Of a stretch of DNA of 55,575 bases, positions 17,083 to 26,256 are shown piece by piece. This stretch comes from Flavobacteriales bacterium (GTDB lineage: Bacteria; Bacteroidota; Bacteroidia; Flavobacteriales_D; Crocinitomicaceae). Every line of letters begins with the position of its first letter. The first letter of the stretch is position 1. The stretch spans positions 1 to 55,575 of the forward strand of contig CANJNE010000005.1 of NCBI GenBank assembly GCA_947475275.1. Direction: 5' to 3'. The translations under genes and the position numbers were made by a program. The notes under the pieces were generated by a model. That model was not told the DNA's origin, ran no database searches, and saw only the letters and a list, made by a program, of their open reading frames with translations.

Positions 17083-17951
17083 AAAAAAGGATTTGTTTTA
17101 TAATCAACCCAATTTCAGGTGTGTCCAAAAAAAACAATTTACCTGAAATCATAAACTCAAATCTGGATAAAAATGTATTTGAAGCAGATTTTCAGTATAC
17201 AGAATCCAGAGGCCATGCAATAATCCTTTCCGAAGAGGCCGTTAAAAGAAACTTCGATGTTGTATGCGCAGTTGGTGGCGATGGGTCAGTTCACGAGGTA
17301 GCTAAAAGCCTAATTCATAGTAAATCTAGTTTAGCCATAATTCCATGTGGTTCAGGAAATGGTTTTGCGCGACATTTAGGTCTTCCGCTATCTATCAAAA
17401 AAGCTTTACATAGAATTAACAAGGGTAATGAGATTACAGTTGATACAGGTCTTCTTAACGAACATCATTTTATTAACGTATGTGGGTTCGGTTTTGACGC
17501 TCACATCGCCCATGAATTCGACAAATACCATAAAAGAGGATTTAATGCATACATGAGATTGGTTATCAAAGAATTCAAAAATTATAAACCACAAAGCGTG
17601 ATTCTTAAAACTAAAGATGAAAAAATTGAATCTGACATTTTCTTAACCACTATAGCTAATGCATCACAATTTGGTAATGGGTTTCAGATTTCTCCTTATT
17701 CAAATGTACATGATGGAAAATTTGAATTAATGCTTTACCGAAACGCTCCTTTTAGAAAAATGCTAACCGATTTAATTAAGTTTTTTAATGGAAGCATTCA
17801 TCGTTCATCTAATGTTACCATAAATTCATTTGAAGAAATAGAATTACATTTGGAAAATAATATTGCACATGCAGATGGCGAACCGATTATGCTTGAAAAT
17901 AATGTTGCGCGAGTAAAGGTAATCCCGAATAGTCTTAAAATTTTAACCTAA
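17079..17951 (+). CDS. Diacylglycerol/lipid kinase family protein (DgkB/YegS type)
   Basis: The 290 residues show the DAGK catalytic domain: INPISGVSKK at the start, the nucleotide-binding AVGGDGSVHEVAKSL (about 64-78), and IPCGSGNGFARHLGLP (about 88-103). The C-terminal half is the beta-sandwich lid, with HADGEPI near the end. It is a soluble enzyme that would phosphorylate diacylglycerol, undecaprenol-like or sphingoid lipids using ATP. Its start overlaps the preceding gene stop by 4 bases (ATGA), so the two are made together, and a DUF1569 gene follows after 5 bases. The lipid substrate is not decided by sequence. Confidence 0.93.
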   Translation: MKKRICFIINPISGVSKKNNLPEIINSNLDKNVFEADFQYTESRGHAIILSEEAVKRNFDVVCAVGGDGSVHEVAKSLIHSKSSLAIIPCGSGNGFARHLGLPLSIKKALHRINKGNEITVDTGLLNEHHFINVCGFGFDAHIAHEFDKYHKRGFNAYMRLVIKEFKNYKPQSVILKTKDEKIESDIFLTTIANASQFGNGFQISPYSNVHDGKFELMLYRNAPFRKMLTDLIKFFNGSIHRSSNVTINSFEEIELHLENNIAHADGEPIMLENNVARVKVIPNSLKILT

Positions 17952-17956
17952 AAAAA

Positions 17957-18409
17957 ATGAATTTCATTGAATTAGACCTTGAAAATATCCTAAAAACTTT
18001 AGAGAATCTTTCATCTGAAAGTAAGCCTAAATGGGGGAAAATGAATGCCCAACAAATGATTGAGCATTTAACAGTTGGTTTTAAAATGTCTACTGGAAAA
18101 GTTTCTTTCCCTAACGAAGTAAATGAAGAATTAATGGATAAGATGAAATTGTTTCTTCATTCCGACAAACCAATGAAAAAAGAAATTTCCGTTGCTTTTG
18201 CATCTGAAAATCCTGAATTGATTCATGAAGAGTTGGATTTGGCTATTGATGACTTTGTTATTGAATGGATAGATTTTGAAGAATATTATGAAATCAACAG
18301 CAAAGCAACAAATCCACACCCTTACTATGGAAATTTAAATTATGAAGAGTGGTGCCTGCTGCATATAAAGCATTTAACACATCATTTCGAACAATTCGGA
18401 TTACTTTAA
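17957..18409 (+). CDS. DUF1569 (DinB-like) protein
   Basis: The 150-residue protein matches DUF1569 as found in Bacteroidota, in which the stretch KPKWGKMNAQQMIEHLTVGF opens the domain and HPYYGNLNYEEW with HIKHLTHHFEQFGLL closes it. The histidines at the two ends (EHL and HLTHHF) could bind a metal as in DinB/YfiT four-helix bundles. In some relatives the domain is fused to PaaZ-type enzymes. The function is unknown. It ends the LTA-synthase/lipid-kinase operon, followed by a strong hairpin. Confidence 0.75.
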   Translation: MNFIELDLENILKTLENLSSESKPKWGKMNAQQMIEHLTVGFKMSTGKVSFPNEVNEELMDKMKLFLHSDKPMKKEISVAFASENPELIHEELDLAIDDFVIEWIDFEEYYEINSKATNPHPYYGNLNYEEWCLLHIKHLTHHFEQFGLL

Positions 18410-18412
18410 AAT

Positions 18413-18440
18413 AAAAATGCTTGTCGGGACAAGCATTTTT
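18413..18440. terminator. Bidirectional rho-independent terminator
   Basis: AAAAATGCTTGTC and GACAAGCATTTTT form a near-perfect inverted repeat with a minimal CGGG loop, and the A and T runs at its ends give a U tract in both directions. It lies between the DUF1569 gene (plus) and the small secreted protein gene (minus), so it can terminate both converging transcripts. Confidence 0.9.
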
Positions 18441-18454
18441 ATTTTAATCATAAA

Positions 18455-18685
18455 TTACTCTTGATTTAAAGATTTTCTTCTTAAAATTATTTGTTTTCCT
18501 AACTTGTTAATCAGATAATGATCTTTATTATTTTCCAGAGTTTTCTTCTCAAATTGGTTAATCACTTTTAGTTGAATTTGTTCATCCTTAAAATTGACTT
18601 TATAAATTGCTGCTGACTGCGCCTTAGTACCAACCGAATAAACCAGTAATCCGAAAATTATTAAACTTTTTCTTATTGTTTTCAT
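18455..18685 (-). CDS. Small secreted protein, unknown function
   Basis: The 76 residues begin with a signal peptide (MKTIRKSLIIFGLLVYSVGTKA, cut before QSA). The mature part of about 54 residues is basic and polar (IYKVNFKDEQIQLKVINQF) with no cysteines. I do not recognise it. The signal peptide, clean ATG and its own position ahead of a shared terminator support a real gene. It would be exported to the periplasm or beyond. Confidence 0.6.
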   Translation of the reverse strand: MKTIRKSLIIFGLLVYSVGTKAQSAAIYKVNFKDEQIQLKVINQFEKKTLENNKDHYLINKLGKQIILRRKSLNQE

Positions 18686-18750
18686 GATTTGCTTTTTTTA
18701 ATTTAGAGGGCTTTTTCAAATTATATGCCAAGCCAAAATATTTCAAGACT

Positions 18751-18909
18751 ATGATTGTCGTTTATGCATTAATATCCGGATTTACTGGTGGATTAATCAA
18801 TTATATTTTTAATCGCAAGCAAGGTCGTACCTCGCTATCCATATTCTTTATTGGTAGCTTTGTTTTTACTGCTCTATCCTACCTAATTTTAAAATTCATA
18901 CCAACCTAA
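18751..18909 (+). CDS. Small two-span membrane protein (52 residues), hypothetical
   Basis: An ATG at 18751 opens a 52-codon frame that ends with TAA at 18909. The product has two hydrophobic stretches (MIVVYALISGFTGGLINYIF and LSIFFIGSFVFTALSYLIL) joined by a basic turn, NRKQGRTS, which would place the loop in the cytoplasm with both ends outside. It lies 22 bases ahead of mutA on the same strand and may be co-transcribed. It is short, so conservation in relatives is needed to be sure. Confidence 0.45.
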   Translation: MIVVYALISGFTGGLINYIFNRKQGRTSLSIFFIGSFVFTALSYLILKFIPT

Positions 18910-18931
18910 TTTTTTCCAATTCTAAAATAAT

Positions 18932-20266
18932 ATGATAAAAATTGAAAATGAATTTCCACCTGTTAAACTCAAAGAATGGAAACAGCAATTGGAAAAAGAT
19001 TTATCAGCTGATCAATTAAATAAATTGGAAAGTTGGGATGAATTTCAAGATTTGATGTCAAATGCAATTCTTAATTCAGAAAACTCAAAAGTTGAATTAT
19101 CAAAAATTGGACAATTTCCTTTCACAAAAGGATATGGTAACAAAAACTTTGATTTCTACAATTCACAGACCATTATATTCGAGGAGGAGGAAAAATGTAA
19201 TTCCATTGCGCTAGAATGTCTGATGAAAGGCTGCTCATCTATACAATTTGATTTAGGTGATTTTACGATTTTGAATCTTGATGTTCTTTTTAATGAAATA
19301 GACTTTAGATACATTTCATGTTTTATTTCCATCCGAAATAGTAAACAATACGATTTAATAAAAACCTACTTCGGATCAATATTTCCTGAAAACCTTTTTA
19401 TAAGTTACGATCATTTCGAATTCCGAAATAACGATTTATTGGATATACTAATTGAGGAACTGAAATTTAAACAATTTAAAACATTCGTTATTTCAGGTCA
19501 TTACCTTCATGACACAGGTGCAAATGCAACACAAGAAATTGCTTTTTCCTTGGCAGTTGGAAATTTCTACTTGAATGAACTTCTTTCAAAAGGATTAGAT
19601 ATTGACCAAGCCTTGGCTTGTATCCATTTTACCTTTGGAGTAAGTGGGGATTACCTGGTTGAAATTTCAAAAATAAGGGCATTCAGAAAAGTTTGGTCAT
19701 TAATGGTTAGTAAGTACGAACCAAAACACATGTGCTCTTTTGTAACTTATATAACTTCATTCACAGCACTTAGTAATAAATCAATAACTGATAAATACAC
19801 TAACTTAATACGACAAACTTCCGAGGTATTAGCTGCAATGCATGCTGATGTTGACAGGATCAATGTAACACCTTATGAAAACCTTTTGGGAGATTCAGAT
19901 AAAAAATTTTCCAGAAAAATGGCTATCAATATTCCTTTAATTTTGATTGAAGAAAGCAAAATTAACGGTGATATTGATGTTTTGGGCGGAAGTTACACCG
20001 TTGAAGATATTACAAATCAACTTTGTGAAAATTCTTGGAAATTATTCGGTGATATGGAACAATTAGGAGGAATCCAAGAAAACGAAGCAAAAACCTATTT
20101 AAAAAACCTAATCTTAGAAAAAAGATTACTTAAAAAATCAAAAATTGAATCAAAGGAACTTATTTATGTTGGTGTCAACAAATACCAAACTACTGAAAAT
20201 GTTGAAAGTACATTAACAAATTATCCAGAATATATGAACTTACCGTTTTTCAATATTGAAATGTAA
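18932..20266 (+). CDS. mutA: Methylmalonyl-CoA mutase small subunit
   Basis: The 444 residues match the non-catalytic small subunit of the heterodimeric B12-dependent methylmalonyl-CoA mutase (succinyl-CoA to or from methylmalonyl-CoA). The TIM-barrel domain is recognisable by [34 protein letters not shown] and [13 protein letters not shown]. It ends at NIEM, just after the barrel, so it lacks the C-terminal B12-fold domain that larger small subunits (about 600 residues or more) carry. Such short forms occur in Flavobacteria. It lies 11 bases ahead of the large subunit gene. Confidence 0.92.
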   Translation: MIKIENEFPPVKLKEWKQQLEKDLSADQLNKLESWDEFQDLMSNAILNSENSKVELSKIGQFPFTKGYGNKNFDFYNSQTIIFEEEEKCNSIALECLMKGCSSIQFDLGDFTILNLDVLFNEIDFRYISCFISIRNSKQYDLIKTYFGSIFPENLFISYDHFEFRNNDLLDILIEELKFKQFKTFVISGHYLHDTGANATQEIAFSLAVGNFYLNELLSKGLDIDQALACIHFTFGVSGDYLVEISKIRAFRKVWSLMVSKYEPKHMCSFVTYITSFTALSNKSITDKYTNLIRQTSEVLAAMHADVDRINVTPYENLLGDSDKKFSRKMAINIPLILIEESKINGDIDVLGGSYTVEDITNQLCENSWKLFGDMEQLGGIQENEAKTYLKNLILEKRLLKKSKIESKELIYVGVNKYQTTENVESTLTNYPEYMNLPFFNIEM

Positions 20267-20277
20267 ATTACTTTCTA

Positions 20278-22395
20278 ATGAAAAAAATTGAATTTGAAAA
20301 AATAACATGGGAAGAATTGAATAATAAGAATTCCGAGCGATTTAGCCTTTCCTTCAATAACACTAATCCAGAGCATTCAAATAAGGAGTACAATATTCCT
20401 GGGCACTTAAATTATGTTGCAGGTTTACCACCATATCTTCGGGGTCCATACAGTTCGATGTATGCCATTAAACCATGGACCATTCGCCAATACGCCGGTT
20501 TCTCAACTGCCGAAGAATCTAATGCTTTTTACAGAAGAAATCTTGCAGCAGGACAAAAAGGATTATCAGTTGCTTTTGATTTAGCTACACATAGGGGTTA
20601 TGATTCAGATCATCCAAGGGTAAAAGGTGATGTTGGTAAGGCAGGTGTCGCTATTGATAGTATTTTAGACATGAACGTTCTTTTTGATGGGATTCCATTA
20701 AATGAAATGTCTGTTTCAATGACTATGAATGGCGCTGTATTGCCTGTTCTTGCATTTTACATTGTTGCTGCCGAAGAACAAGGCGTTTCACCAGATCAAC
20801 TTTCCGGCACTATTCAAAATGATATTTTGAAGGAATTTATGGTAAGGAACACCTACATTTATCCTCCTGCACCTTCTATGAAAATTATAGCAGATATTTT
20901 TGAATTCACATCGAAGAAGATGCCAAAATTCAATTCTATTTCCATTTCTGGTTACCATATGCATGAGGCTGGCGCAACAGCAGCGCAAGAATTGGCCTAT
21001 ACGCTTTGTGATGGACTTGAATATGTTCGTGCAGGATTAAAAGCTGGCATCGACATAGATAATTTCGCTCCACGACTCAGCTTCTTCTGGGCAATTGGAA
21101 TGCAACATCATACGGAAATTGCAAAATTAAGAGCTGGAAGAATGCTTTGGGCCAAATTAATAAATGATTTCAATCCAAAAAATCCTAAGTCGATGGCTTT
21201 ACGAACCCATTGCCAAACTTCAGGTTGGAGTTTAACAGAACAGGATCCATTTAATAATGTAGCTAGAACTTGTGTTGAGGCCTTGTCAGCAGTTATTGGC
21301 GGAACACAATCTCTTCATACCAATGCACTAGATGAAGCAATTGCATTGCCTACTGATTTCTCCGCTCGGATTGCCAGAAACACCCAACTCTATATTCAAC
21401 ATGAAACAGGTATTACTAGATTTGTTGACCCTTATGGTGGTAGTGAAAAAATAGAGGAAAAAACTGAAGAATTAATGCAAGAAGCTTGGGCTTTGATTCA
21501 AGAGATCGAGGAATTAGGTGGAATGTCTAAAGCAATTGAAACAGGAATTCCCAAACTTCGAATAGAAGAGGCTGCCGCTATTAAACAAGCACGAATTGAC
21601 TCTGTAAAGGAAATTATTGTTGGTGTTAATCGTTTTCAATCTGAGGGGCAACAAGACGAGTTGGAAATTTTAGAAGTTAATAATGCTGAGGTTTTAGAAG
21701 CGCAAATAGAGCGTTTAAATTATCTTAAAAATTCAAGAGACAATAGCAAGGTTGAAACATACTTATCATCCCTTGAGGAAGCTGCCAAATCAGGTAATGG
21801 GAATTTATTGGAAATTGCAATCGAATGTGCTAGAAATAGAGCCACACTAGGTGAAATATCTTTTGCCTTGGAAAAAGTTTGGGGAAGATATAAAGCAACA
21901 ATAAGATCTATCAAAGGGATTTACTCAAGAGAGGCTATGGAAGATATTGATTTTAAAAACGCCCGAGAACTTTGTGAAAAATTTTCAAAATTAGAAGGTA
22001 GAAGACCTAGAATTCTGATTGCAAAAATGGGACAAGACGGACACGACAGAGGAGCAAAAATCATCGCTACCTCTTTTGCTGATATCGGTTTCGATGTAGA
22101 TATTGGCCCCCTATTTCAAACACCGGATGAAGCGGCTAGACAGGCAATAGAAAATGATGTACACATATTAGGCGTTTCTTCACTTGCCGCAGGACATAAA
22201 ACATTGGTTCCAGAAGTAATCGAAGAATTAAAAAAATTAGGCAGAGAGGATATAATGGTAATTGCAGGAGGTGTAATACCTCAGCAAGATTATGAATTCC
22301 TATACAAATCTGGAGTATTTGGCATTTTTGGACCAGGAACAAAAATTTCAAAAGCAGCAATCACCATTCTTGATTTACTTCTAAAAACCGTTTAG
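20278..22395 (+). CDS. mutB: Methylmalonyl-CoA mutase large (catalytic) subunit
   Basis: The 705 residues hold the catalytic TIM barrel (about 40-550), with [35 protein letters not shown] and [18 protein letters not shown], and a C-terminal cobalamin-binding domain. The DGHDRG motif at about 586-591 carries the cobalt-coordinating His and is followed by [10 protein letters not shown] and [12 protein letters not shown]. The enzyme links propionate or odd-chain and branched amino-acid catabolism to succinyl-CoA. It follows mutA by 11 bases. The G-protein chaperone (MeaB) and the epimerase are not in the window. Confidence 0.97.
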   Translation: MKKIEFEKITWEELNNKNSERFSLSFNNTNPEHSNKEYNIPGHLNYVAGLPPYLRGPYSSMYAIKPWTIRQYAGFSTAEESNAFYRRNLAAGQKGLSVAFDLATHRGYDSDHPRVKGDVGKAGVAIDSILDMNVLFDGIPLNEMSVSMTMNGAVLPVLAFYIVAAEEQGVSPDQLSGTIQNDILKEFMVRNTYIYPPAPSMKIIADIFEFTSKKMPKFNSISISGYHMHEAGATAAQELAYTLCDGLEYVRAGLKAGIDIDNFAPRLSFFWAIGMQHHTEIAKLRAGRMLWAKLINDFNPKNPKSMALRTHCQTSGWSLTEQDPFNNVARTCVEALSAVIGGTQSLHTNALDEAIALPTDFSARIARNTQLYIQHETGITRFVDPYGGSEKIEEKTEELMQEAWALIQEIEELGGMSKAIETGIPKLRIEEAAAIKQARIDSVKEIIVGVNRFQSEGQQDELEILEVNNAEVLEAQIERLNYLKNSRDNSKVETYLSSLEEAAKSGNGNLLEIAIECARNRATLGEISFALEKVWGRYKATIRSIKGIYSREAMEDIDFKNARELCEKFSKLEGRRPRILIAKMGQDGHDRGAKIIATSFADIGFDVDIGPLFQTPDEAARQAIENDVHILGVSSLAAGHKTLVPEVIEELKKLGREDIMVIAGGVIPQQDYEFLYKSGVFGIFGPGTKISKAAITILDLLLKTV

Positions 22396-22474
22396 TTTAT
22401 TAGAATGGGTTGTATTTTGAAATTTCTTTACTACATTCGGCATAGTTATTGAATTGTTTACTGAAAATGTTAAT

Positions 22475-23221
22475 ATGAAAAATAAAATTTTATTCTTGCT
22501 TTTCAACTTTACCGTATTATTCTTAAACGGTCAACCCCCAAAATATGATGATCTTAAAATATTATTCGCAGATGCTCAATATGAAAAATTAGTTAAGGAT
22601 GCAGAAAAGTATGTGAATAAACCAGATTTATCAGAAGACCCTATTCCGAATGTTTATTTGTCAATGGGACTCTACAAAATTTCATTTACTTCTTTGGTTG
22701 AAGAAAATCCAGCATTTTCAGATTCAAGAGAGGCATCTTATGAAGCATTAAGCGCGGCGATAGAATTAGATAAAAACGGCACTAAACTAGATGAACACGC
22801 AGCTTTTATTGACGAAGTTCAAGAATACGTTATGGAGGTTATCGGTAATGAGGTTGAATTGGAGTCGTATACAAAAGCAGCATCATACATAAAAACTTAT
22901 GCAAAAGTTACCAAAAACGCCAAGGCAGCTGCGAAATTATACGAAGGCTATGTTAAATACTTAAAAGCTCCAGACGATGCAAGTTCTGCAGAATCTGCGT
23001 GGGAAAAAGCTATTAAAATGTTGACCAAAGACAGCTTGAATGACCCATCCAATTGGACTAAAAATGATCTAATATTAGCTAAAAACGGTTTACTTGGAAC
23101 AGTTAAAAGTATGATTGCAATAGAAAACATTGACAATATTGATATTCTATTGGAATATTATAAACCAGTGTTTAGAGAAGATGAAGAATTTCTTACAGAA
23201 TTAGAGAAAATTTATAGATAA
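22475..23221 (+). CDS. Secreted alpha-helical (TPR-like) protein of unknown function
   Basis: I place the start at the ATG at 22475, which gives 248 residues and a direct signal peptide (MKNKILFLLFNFTVLFLNG, cut before QPPK). A TTG at 22454 would only add seven polar residues. The mature protein is a run of amphipathic helices, with alternating Tyr/Ala/Lys pairs such as AAKLYEGYVKYLKA and SAESAWEKAIKML, which look like degenerate TPR repeats. The function is not known to me. It follows mutB by 79 bases and does not obviously belong to its operon. Confidence 0.7.
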   Translation: MKNKILFLLFNFTVLFLNGQPPKYDDLKILFADAQYEKLVKDAEKYVNKPDLSEDPIPNVYLSMGLYKISFTSLVEENPAFSDSREASYEALSAAIELDKNGTKLDEHAAFIDEVQEYVMEVIGNEVELESYTKAASYIKTYAKVTKNAKAAAKLYEGYVKYLKAPDDASSAESAWEKAIKMLTKDSLNDPSNWTKNDLILAKNGLLGTVKSMIAIENIDNIDILLEYYKPVFREDEEFLTELEKIYR

Positions 23222-23307
23222 CATCTTTTCAAGTTCAACAACCTCTTCTTTAAAACTTTTGATTGCATAAGATAAATTATAGGTTTATTTGTAATTAAAT
23301 TTAGTGT

Positions 23308-23592
23308 ATGATTAAATTCAAAAAATACATTAAAAATAAGTATGTAATCGCCACTTTCATTTTTTTGATTTATTCCTTATTTCTGGATGATGTTGATTTA
23401 TTTACAATCATTGATCAAAAACAGAAATTGAATAAACTCAATGTCACTCAATCTGAATTACAAGCCAAATTAAACTCTACAAAAATATCTCTTTCAAAGA
23501 TTAACAATCGCACAGAGCTTGAGCATTTTGCAAGAGAAATAAAGCTTTTCAAAAAAGATAATGAAGAAATTTTTGTAATTTCTTACGAATGA
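23308..23592 (+). CDS. Septum formation initiator family protein (DivIC/FtsB-like)
   Basis: The 94 residues show a short cytoplasmic start (MIKFKKYIKNK), one membrane span (about 12-27) and an extracytoplasmic coiled coil (KQKLNKLNVTQSELQAKLNS), followed by NNRTELEHFAREIKLFKKDNEEIF. The LEHFAREIKLFKKDNEE end is the conserved FtsB/DivIC tail. FtsB-like proteins bridge the divisome and activate septal peptidoglycan synthesis with FtsL and FtsQ. It is a single gene convergent with the SpoIID gene only 6 bases away. Confidence 0.88.
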   Translation: MIKFKKYIKNKYVIATFIFLIYSLFLDDVDLFTIIDQKQKLNKLNVTQSELQAKLNSTKISLSKINNRTELEHFAREIKLFKKDNEEIFVISYE

Positions 23593-23598
23593 TTTCGA

Positions 23599-24771
23599 CT
23601 AAAATCCATCATTTTTAGTCTGTCTATAGAATCTGTATGATTGTATATTTAAAAGATTTGCTCCAGGAAAATAAAATTGGAGTATATCACCATGAGAATA
23701 TCCCAATTTTGCCATTTTCATTGCACCTTCTTGACATAATCCAACTCCATGACCATACCCTCTTCCTGACAAAACAACGTCATCCCCTTCTGGCCAGCAA
23801 GAAAAAAATGTTGATTTCAAGGCGAATTTATCTCTAATATCTCTCAAAGGAATTCCCAGAACAGGATCGATATAAAAGGCTTTGCGCGTCTGTTGATCAA
23901 ATTCATAAATCAAAGAATTAAAAAGACTATCTTTTATTGGATAATTATAATTCTTGATCAAAAAATTAGACCATTCGGTTTTCGAAATTCTCTTCTCCCA
24001 TTCTGCTTGTTTCGTATAAATACAAAAAGTATCTAATCTCGTTTTTAAATATGGCAAACTTGAATTCCAAACATATTGAGGTTCAAATGTTTGACCTCCA
24101 CAATTGGCGTGAAAATAAGCATCAATTAAATAGTCTTTCCCATCAATTAGTACTAAATTCTTCGTTAATTGAACAGCTGAATCAATAGTAGTTGAATACC
24201 TCAACATATTCAAATAGGCTTGACAATGTACCCTATCGCACAAACCAAATCCCTCTTTGGCATGTTTATCTTTATATTTTAAAGCATAAGATCTGCTAAT
24301 TATAGCTTGAACCTTGTAATATTCAATATTCCATCCAACACCACCTTCAGATTCTACAACTCCAGCGACATATCTATCGATATCTATATTATTAACTATT
24401 GAAATTCCTGAATCACCAACAAACAATTCAAAATCATCTTGATATTTTCTTTGTTTAACTGACGGATCCTTACAATTAATTGTTATTGAAGAACCCACAC
24501 TATCTTGTACAAGATAAACGCGTTCAAAATCACCAATATCCTCTACACCTTTTTTTAAAAGAACTCTTTTACCAAGCTTTAAAGTTTCGATAAATTCATT
24601 CTTAAAAATAGTATCTATAAGTATGGAATCTCCATAAACGTAATATGGAGCATTATTGTATGAAAAAGTAATACGATTAAGATTATAATCTCGCAATAAG
24701 CCAATACGCAATTGTTGTCCTGATAAACAAAAACCAAAAAACAGAAATATTGCTGAGACGAGCCATTTCAC
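23599..24771 (-). CDS. SpoIID/LytB-domain exported protein
   Basis: The protein carries a signal peptide (MKWLVSAIFLFFGFCLSG, cut before QQLR) and a SpoIID domain. SpoIID is a lytic transglycosylase that cleaves denuded glycan strands. The central block is RYVAGVVESEGGVGWN, with the candidate catalytic Glu, followed by AIISRSYALKY and the C-terminal SGRGYGHGVGLCQEGAMKMA stretch. The only start ahead of the signal peptide is GTG at 24771; upstream codons contain no in-frame ATG. It sits 43 bases after lpxB on the same strand. In non-sporulating Bacteroidota the role is likely in cell-wall remodelling, by analogy. Confidence 0.88.
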   Translation of the reverse strand: MKWLVSAIFLFFGFCLSGQQLRIGLLRDYNLNRITFSYNNAPYYVYGDSILIDTIFKNEFIETLKLGKRVLLKKGVEDIGDFERVYLVQDSVGSSITINCKDPSVKQRKYQDDFELFVGDSGISIVNNIDIDRYVAGVVESEGGVGWNIEYYKVQAIISRSYALKYKDKHAKEGFGLCDRVHCQAYLNMLRYSTTIDSAVQLTKNLVLIDGKDYLIDAYFHANCGGQTFEPQYVWNSSLPYLKTRLDTFCIYTKQAEWEKRISKTEWSNFLIKNYNYPIKDSLFNSLIYEFDQQTRKAFYIDPVLGIPLRDIRDKFALKSTFFSCWPEGDDVVLSGRGYGHGVGLCQEGAMKMAKLGYSHGDILQFYFPGANLLNIQSYRFYRQTKNDGF

Positions 24772-24814
24772 ATTGACAAATTTAGATTTTGGTAAAATGA
24801 AAAAAATCTTAAAC

Positions 24815-25924
24815 TCAAATAGTTTTCAACAAAGTTTGTGCAACTTTTTTACTAGCCCCTTTACCTCCTAAAATTTCAATAAGCAAATTGTAATCCTCGA
24901 GTATTAAATCCCTCTTTTTTCCACCAATTATTACATTCTTTAATTCACAACGAACATTTTTAGGTATACATTCTTTTTGAATCAATTCTTTAACAACTTC
25001 TTTATTCATTATTAAGTTGACCAATGAAATAAACTTAATATGAACAAGTTTTTTAGCAATAAAGTATGAAATTGAAGAGCTCTTATAACAAACTACCTGA
25101 GGAACCTTGAAAAGTGCCGTTTCCAGTGTTGCAGTTCCAGAGGTTACTAATGCAGCCTCTGCATTTGCAAGAATACCATATGTATTTCCTTTTATAAAAC
25201 GAACATTTTTATTTTGATAAATTTCAAATTCTTTATCATCTAGATTGGGGGCGCATGCTACGATAATTTGATAGCATTGAAAATCCTCTAATGCCTCTAA
25301 CATAATAGGTAATTTGCGCATAATTTCTTGTTTTCGACTTCCAGGAAGAAGCGCAATTATCGGTTTATGCGACAAATGATATTTATCGAAGAATGACATT
25401 TTATCTGAAGTAATTTGATATTCTTCTATTGCATCTAAAAGAGGATTACCTACATATTCTACATTATAATCGTATTGCTCGTAAAACTCTTTCTCAAATG
25501 GAAGGATAACAAACATTTTATAAACGCAACGTTTAATTTTGAAAACTCTAGATTTTTTCCAAGCCCAAACTTGAGGAGAGATATAATAAAACACTTTGAT
25601 ACCGTTGGCATGAGCCCATTCCGCAATTCTCAAATTAAATCCAGGGTAATCAACTAAAACCAAAGCATCAGGCTTAAATTCTAGAATATCTTTTTTACAA
25701 AACCTTAGGTTCTGAATAATCTTTTTTATGTTAAAAAGTACTTCAATAAACCCCATAAAAGCTAGTTCTTTTATGTGTTTAACTAAAGTCCCACCAATAC
25801 TTTGCATGTAATTACCTCCCCAAAAACGAAAATTAATATTTTCATTTTCTTGCTTAAGTGCTTTCATTAGATTACCACCATGAAGATCACCAGAGGCCTC
25901 TCCTGCAATTATATAGATTTTCAA
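24815..25924 (-). CDS. lpxB: Lipid-A-disaccharide synthase LpxB (probable TTG start)
   Basis: LpxB joins UDP-2,3-diacylglucosamine to 2,3-diacylglucosamine-1-phosphate to form the lipid A disaccharide. The protein begins with the conserved YIIAGEASGDLHGG and continues with DYPGFNLRIAEWA, FYYISPQVWAWKKSR, LPGSRKQEI and SGTATLETAL. I choose TTG at 25924 (369 residues) because it places the usual N-terminus (MKIYIIAGEASG) exactly at the start. A longer reading to 25990 overlaps the upstream gene by about 46 bases and adds residues not conserved in the family. It follows the 103-residue membrane protein gene. Confidence 0.93.
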   Translation of the reverse strand: MKIYIIAGEASGDLHGGNLMKALKQENENINFRFWGGNYMQSIGGTLVKHIKELAFMGFIEVLFNIKKIIQNLRFCKKDILEFKPDALVLVDYPGFNLRIAEWAHANGIKVFYYISPQVWAWKKSRVFKIKRCVYKMFVILPFEKEFYEQYDYNVEYVGNPLLDAIEEYQITSDKMSFFDKYHLSHKPIIALLPGSRKQEIMRKLPIMLEALEDFQCYQIIVACAPNLDDKEFEIYQNKNVRFIKGNTYGILANAEAALVTSGTATLETALFKVPQVVCYKSSSISYFIAKKLVHIKFISLVNLIMNKEVVKELIQKECIPKNVRCELKNVIIGGKKRDLILEDYNLLIEILGGKGASKKVAQTLLKTI

Positions 25925-25944
25925 TTCTCGTTCCAAATGCTTCC

Positions 25945-26256
25945 TTAACCGTAATAAAAATTGATATATAGAATATATGGCAGGTAACATATTGTACCCA
26001 AAATGACACCCATTGCAAAGTTGTATTTTTCACGATTTAAAGACATGTAAAACCATAAAAGATTTGAAATACAAGAAATGGAAAGGTATTTACCTTTGAA
26101 AACAATCTCATTTCCGAATTTATGCCAAATAGTATCAAAAGGGTAATTCTGCACCCATGCCATAACAAAAATTACAATGGGAATAAAAACTACTGGTGAA
26201 ATTAATCCAACCAATAAACCTTTTGTATGCGATAACTTCCACTTTCTTAGATTCAT
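25945..26256 (-). CDS. Small integral membrane protein between surE and lpxB
   Basis: This 103-residue protein (ATG at 26256, overlapping the surE stop by 4 bases as ATGA) has hydrophobic stretches at about 16-38, 57-70 and 80-98, giving two to three membrane spans. I do not recognise a known domain. In Bacteroidota an unassigned small membrane protein of this kind is often found in this place, which suggests a link with lipid A or the surE-lpxB operon, but this is from memory and not proven. A start at 26265 (TTG) is less likely. Confidence 0.7.
   Translation of the reverse strand: MNLRKWKLSHTKGLLVGLISPVVFIPIVIFVMAWVQNYPFDTIWHKFGNEIVFKGKYLSISCISNLLWFYMSLNREKYNFAMGVILGTICYLPYILYINFYYG

Noticed and set aside
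18910-18931. Possible cobalamin riboswitch upstream of mutA
   Set aside because: Only 22 bases separate the small frame from mutA, and no B12-box-like stretch is visible.
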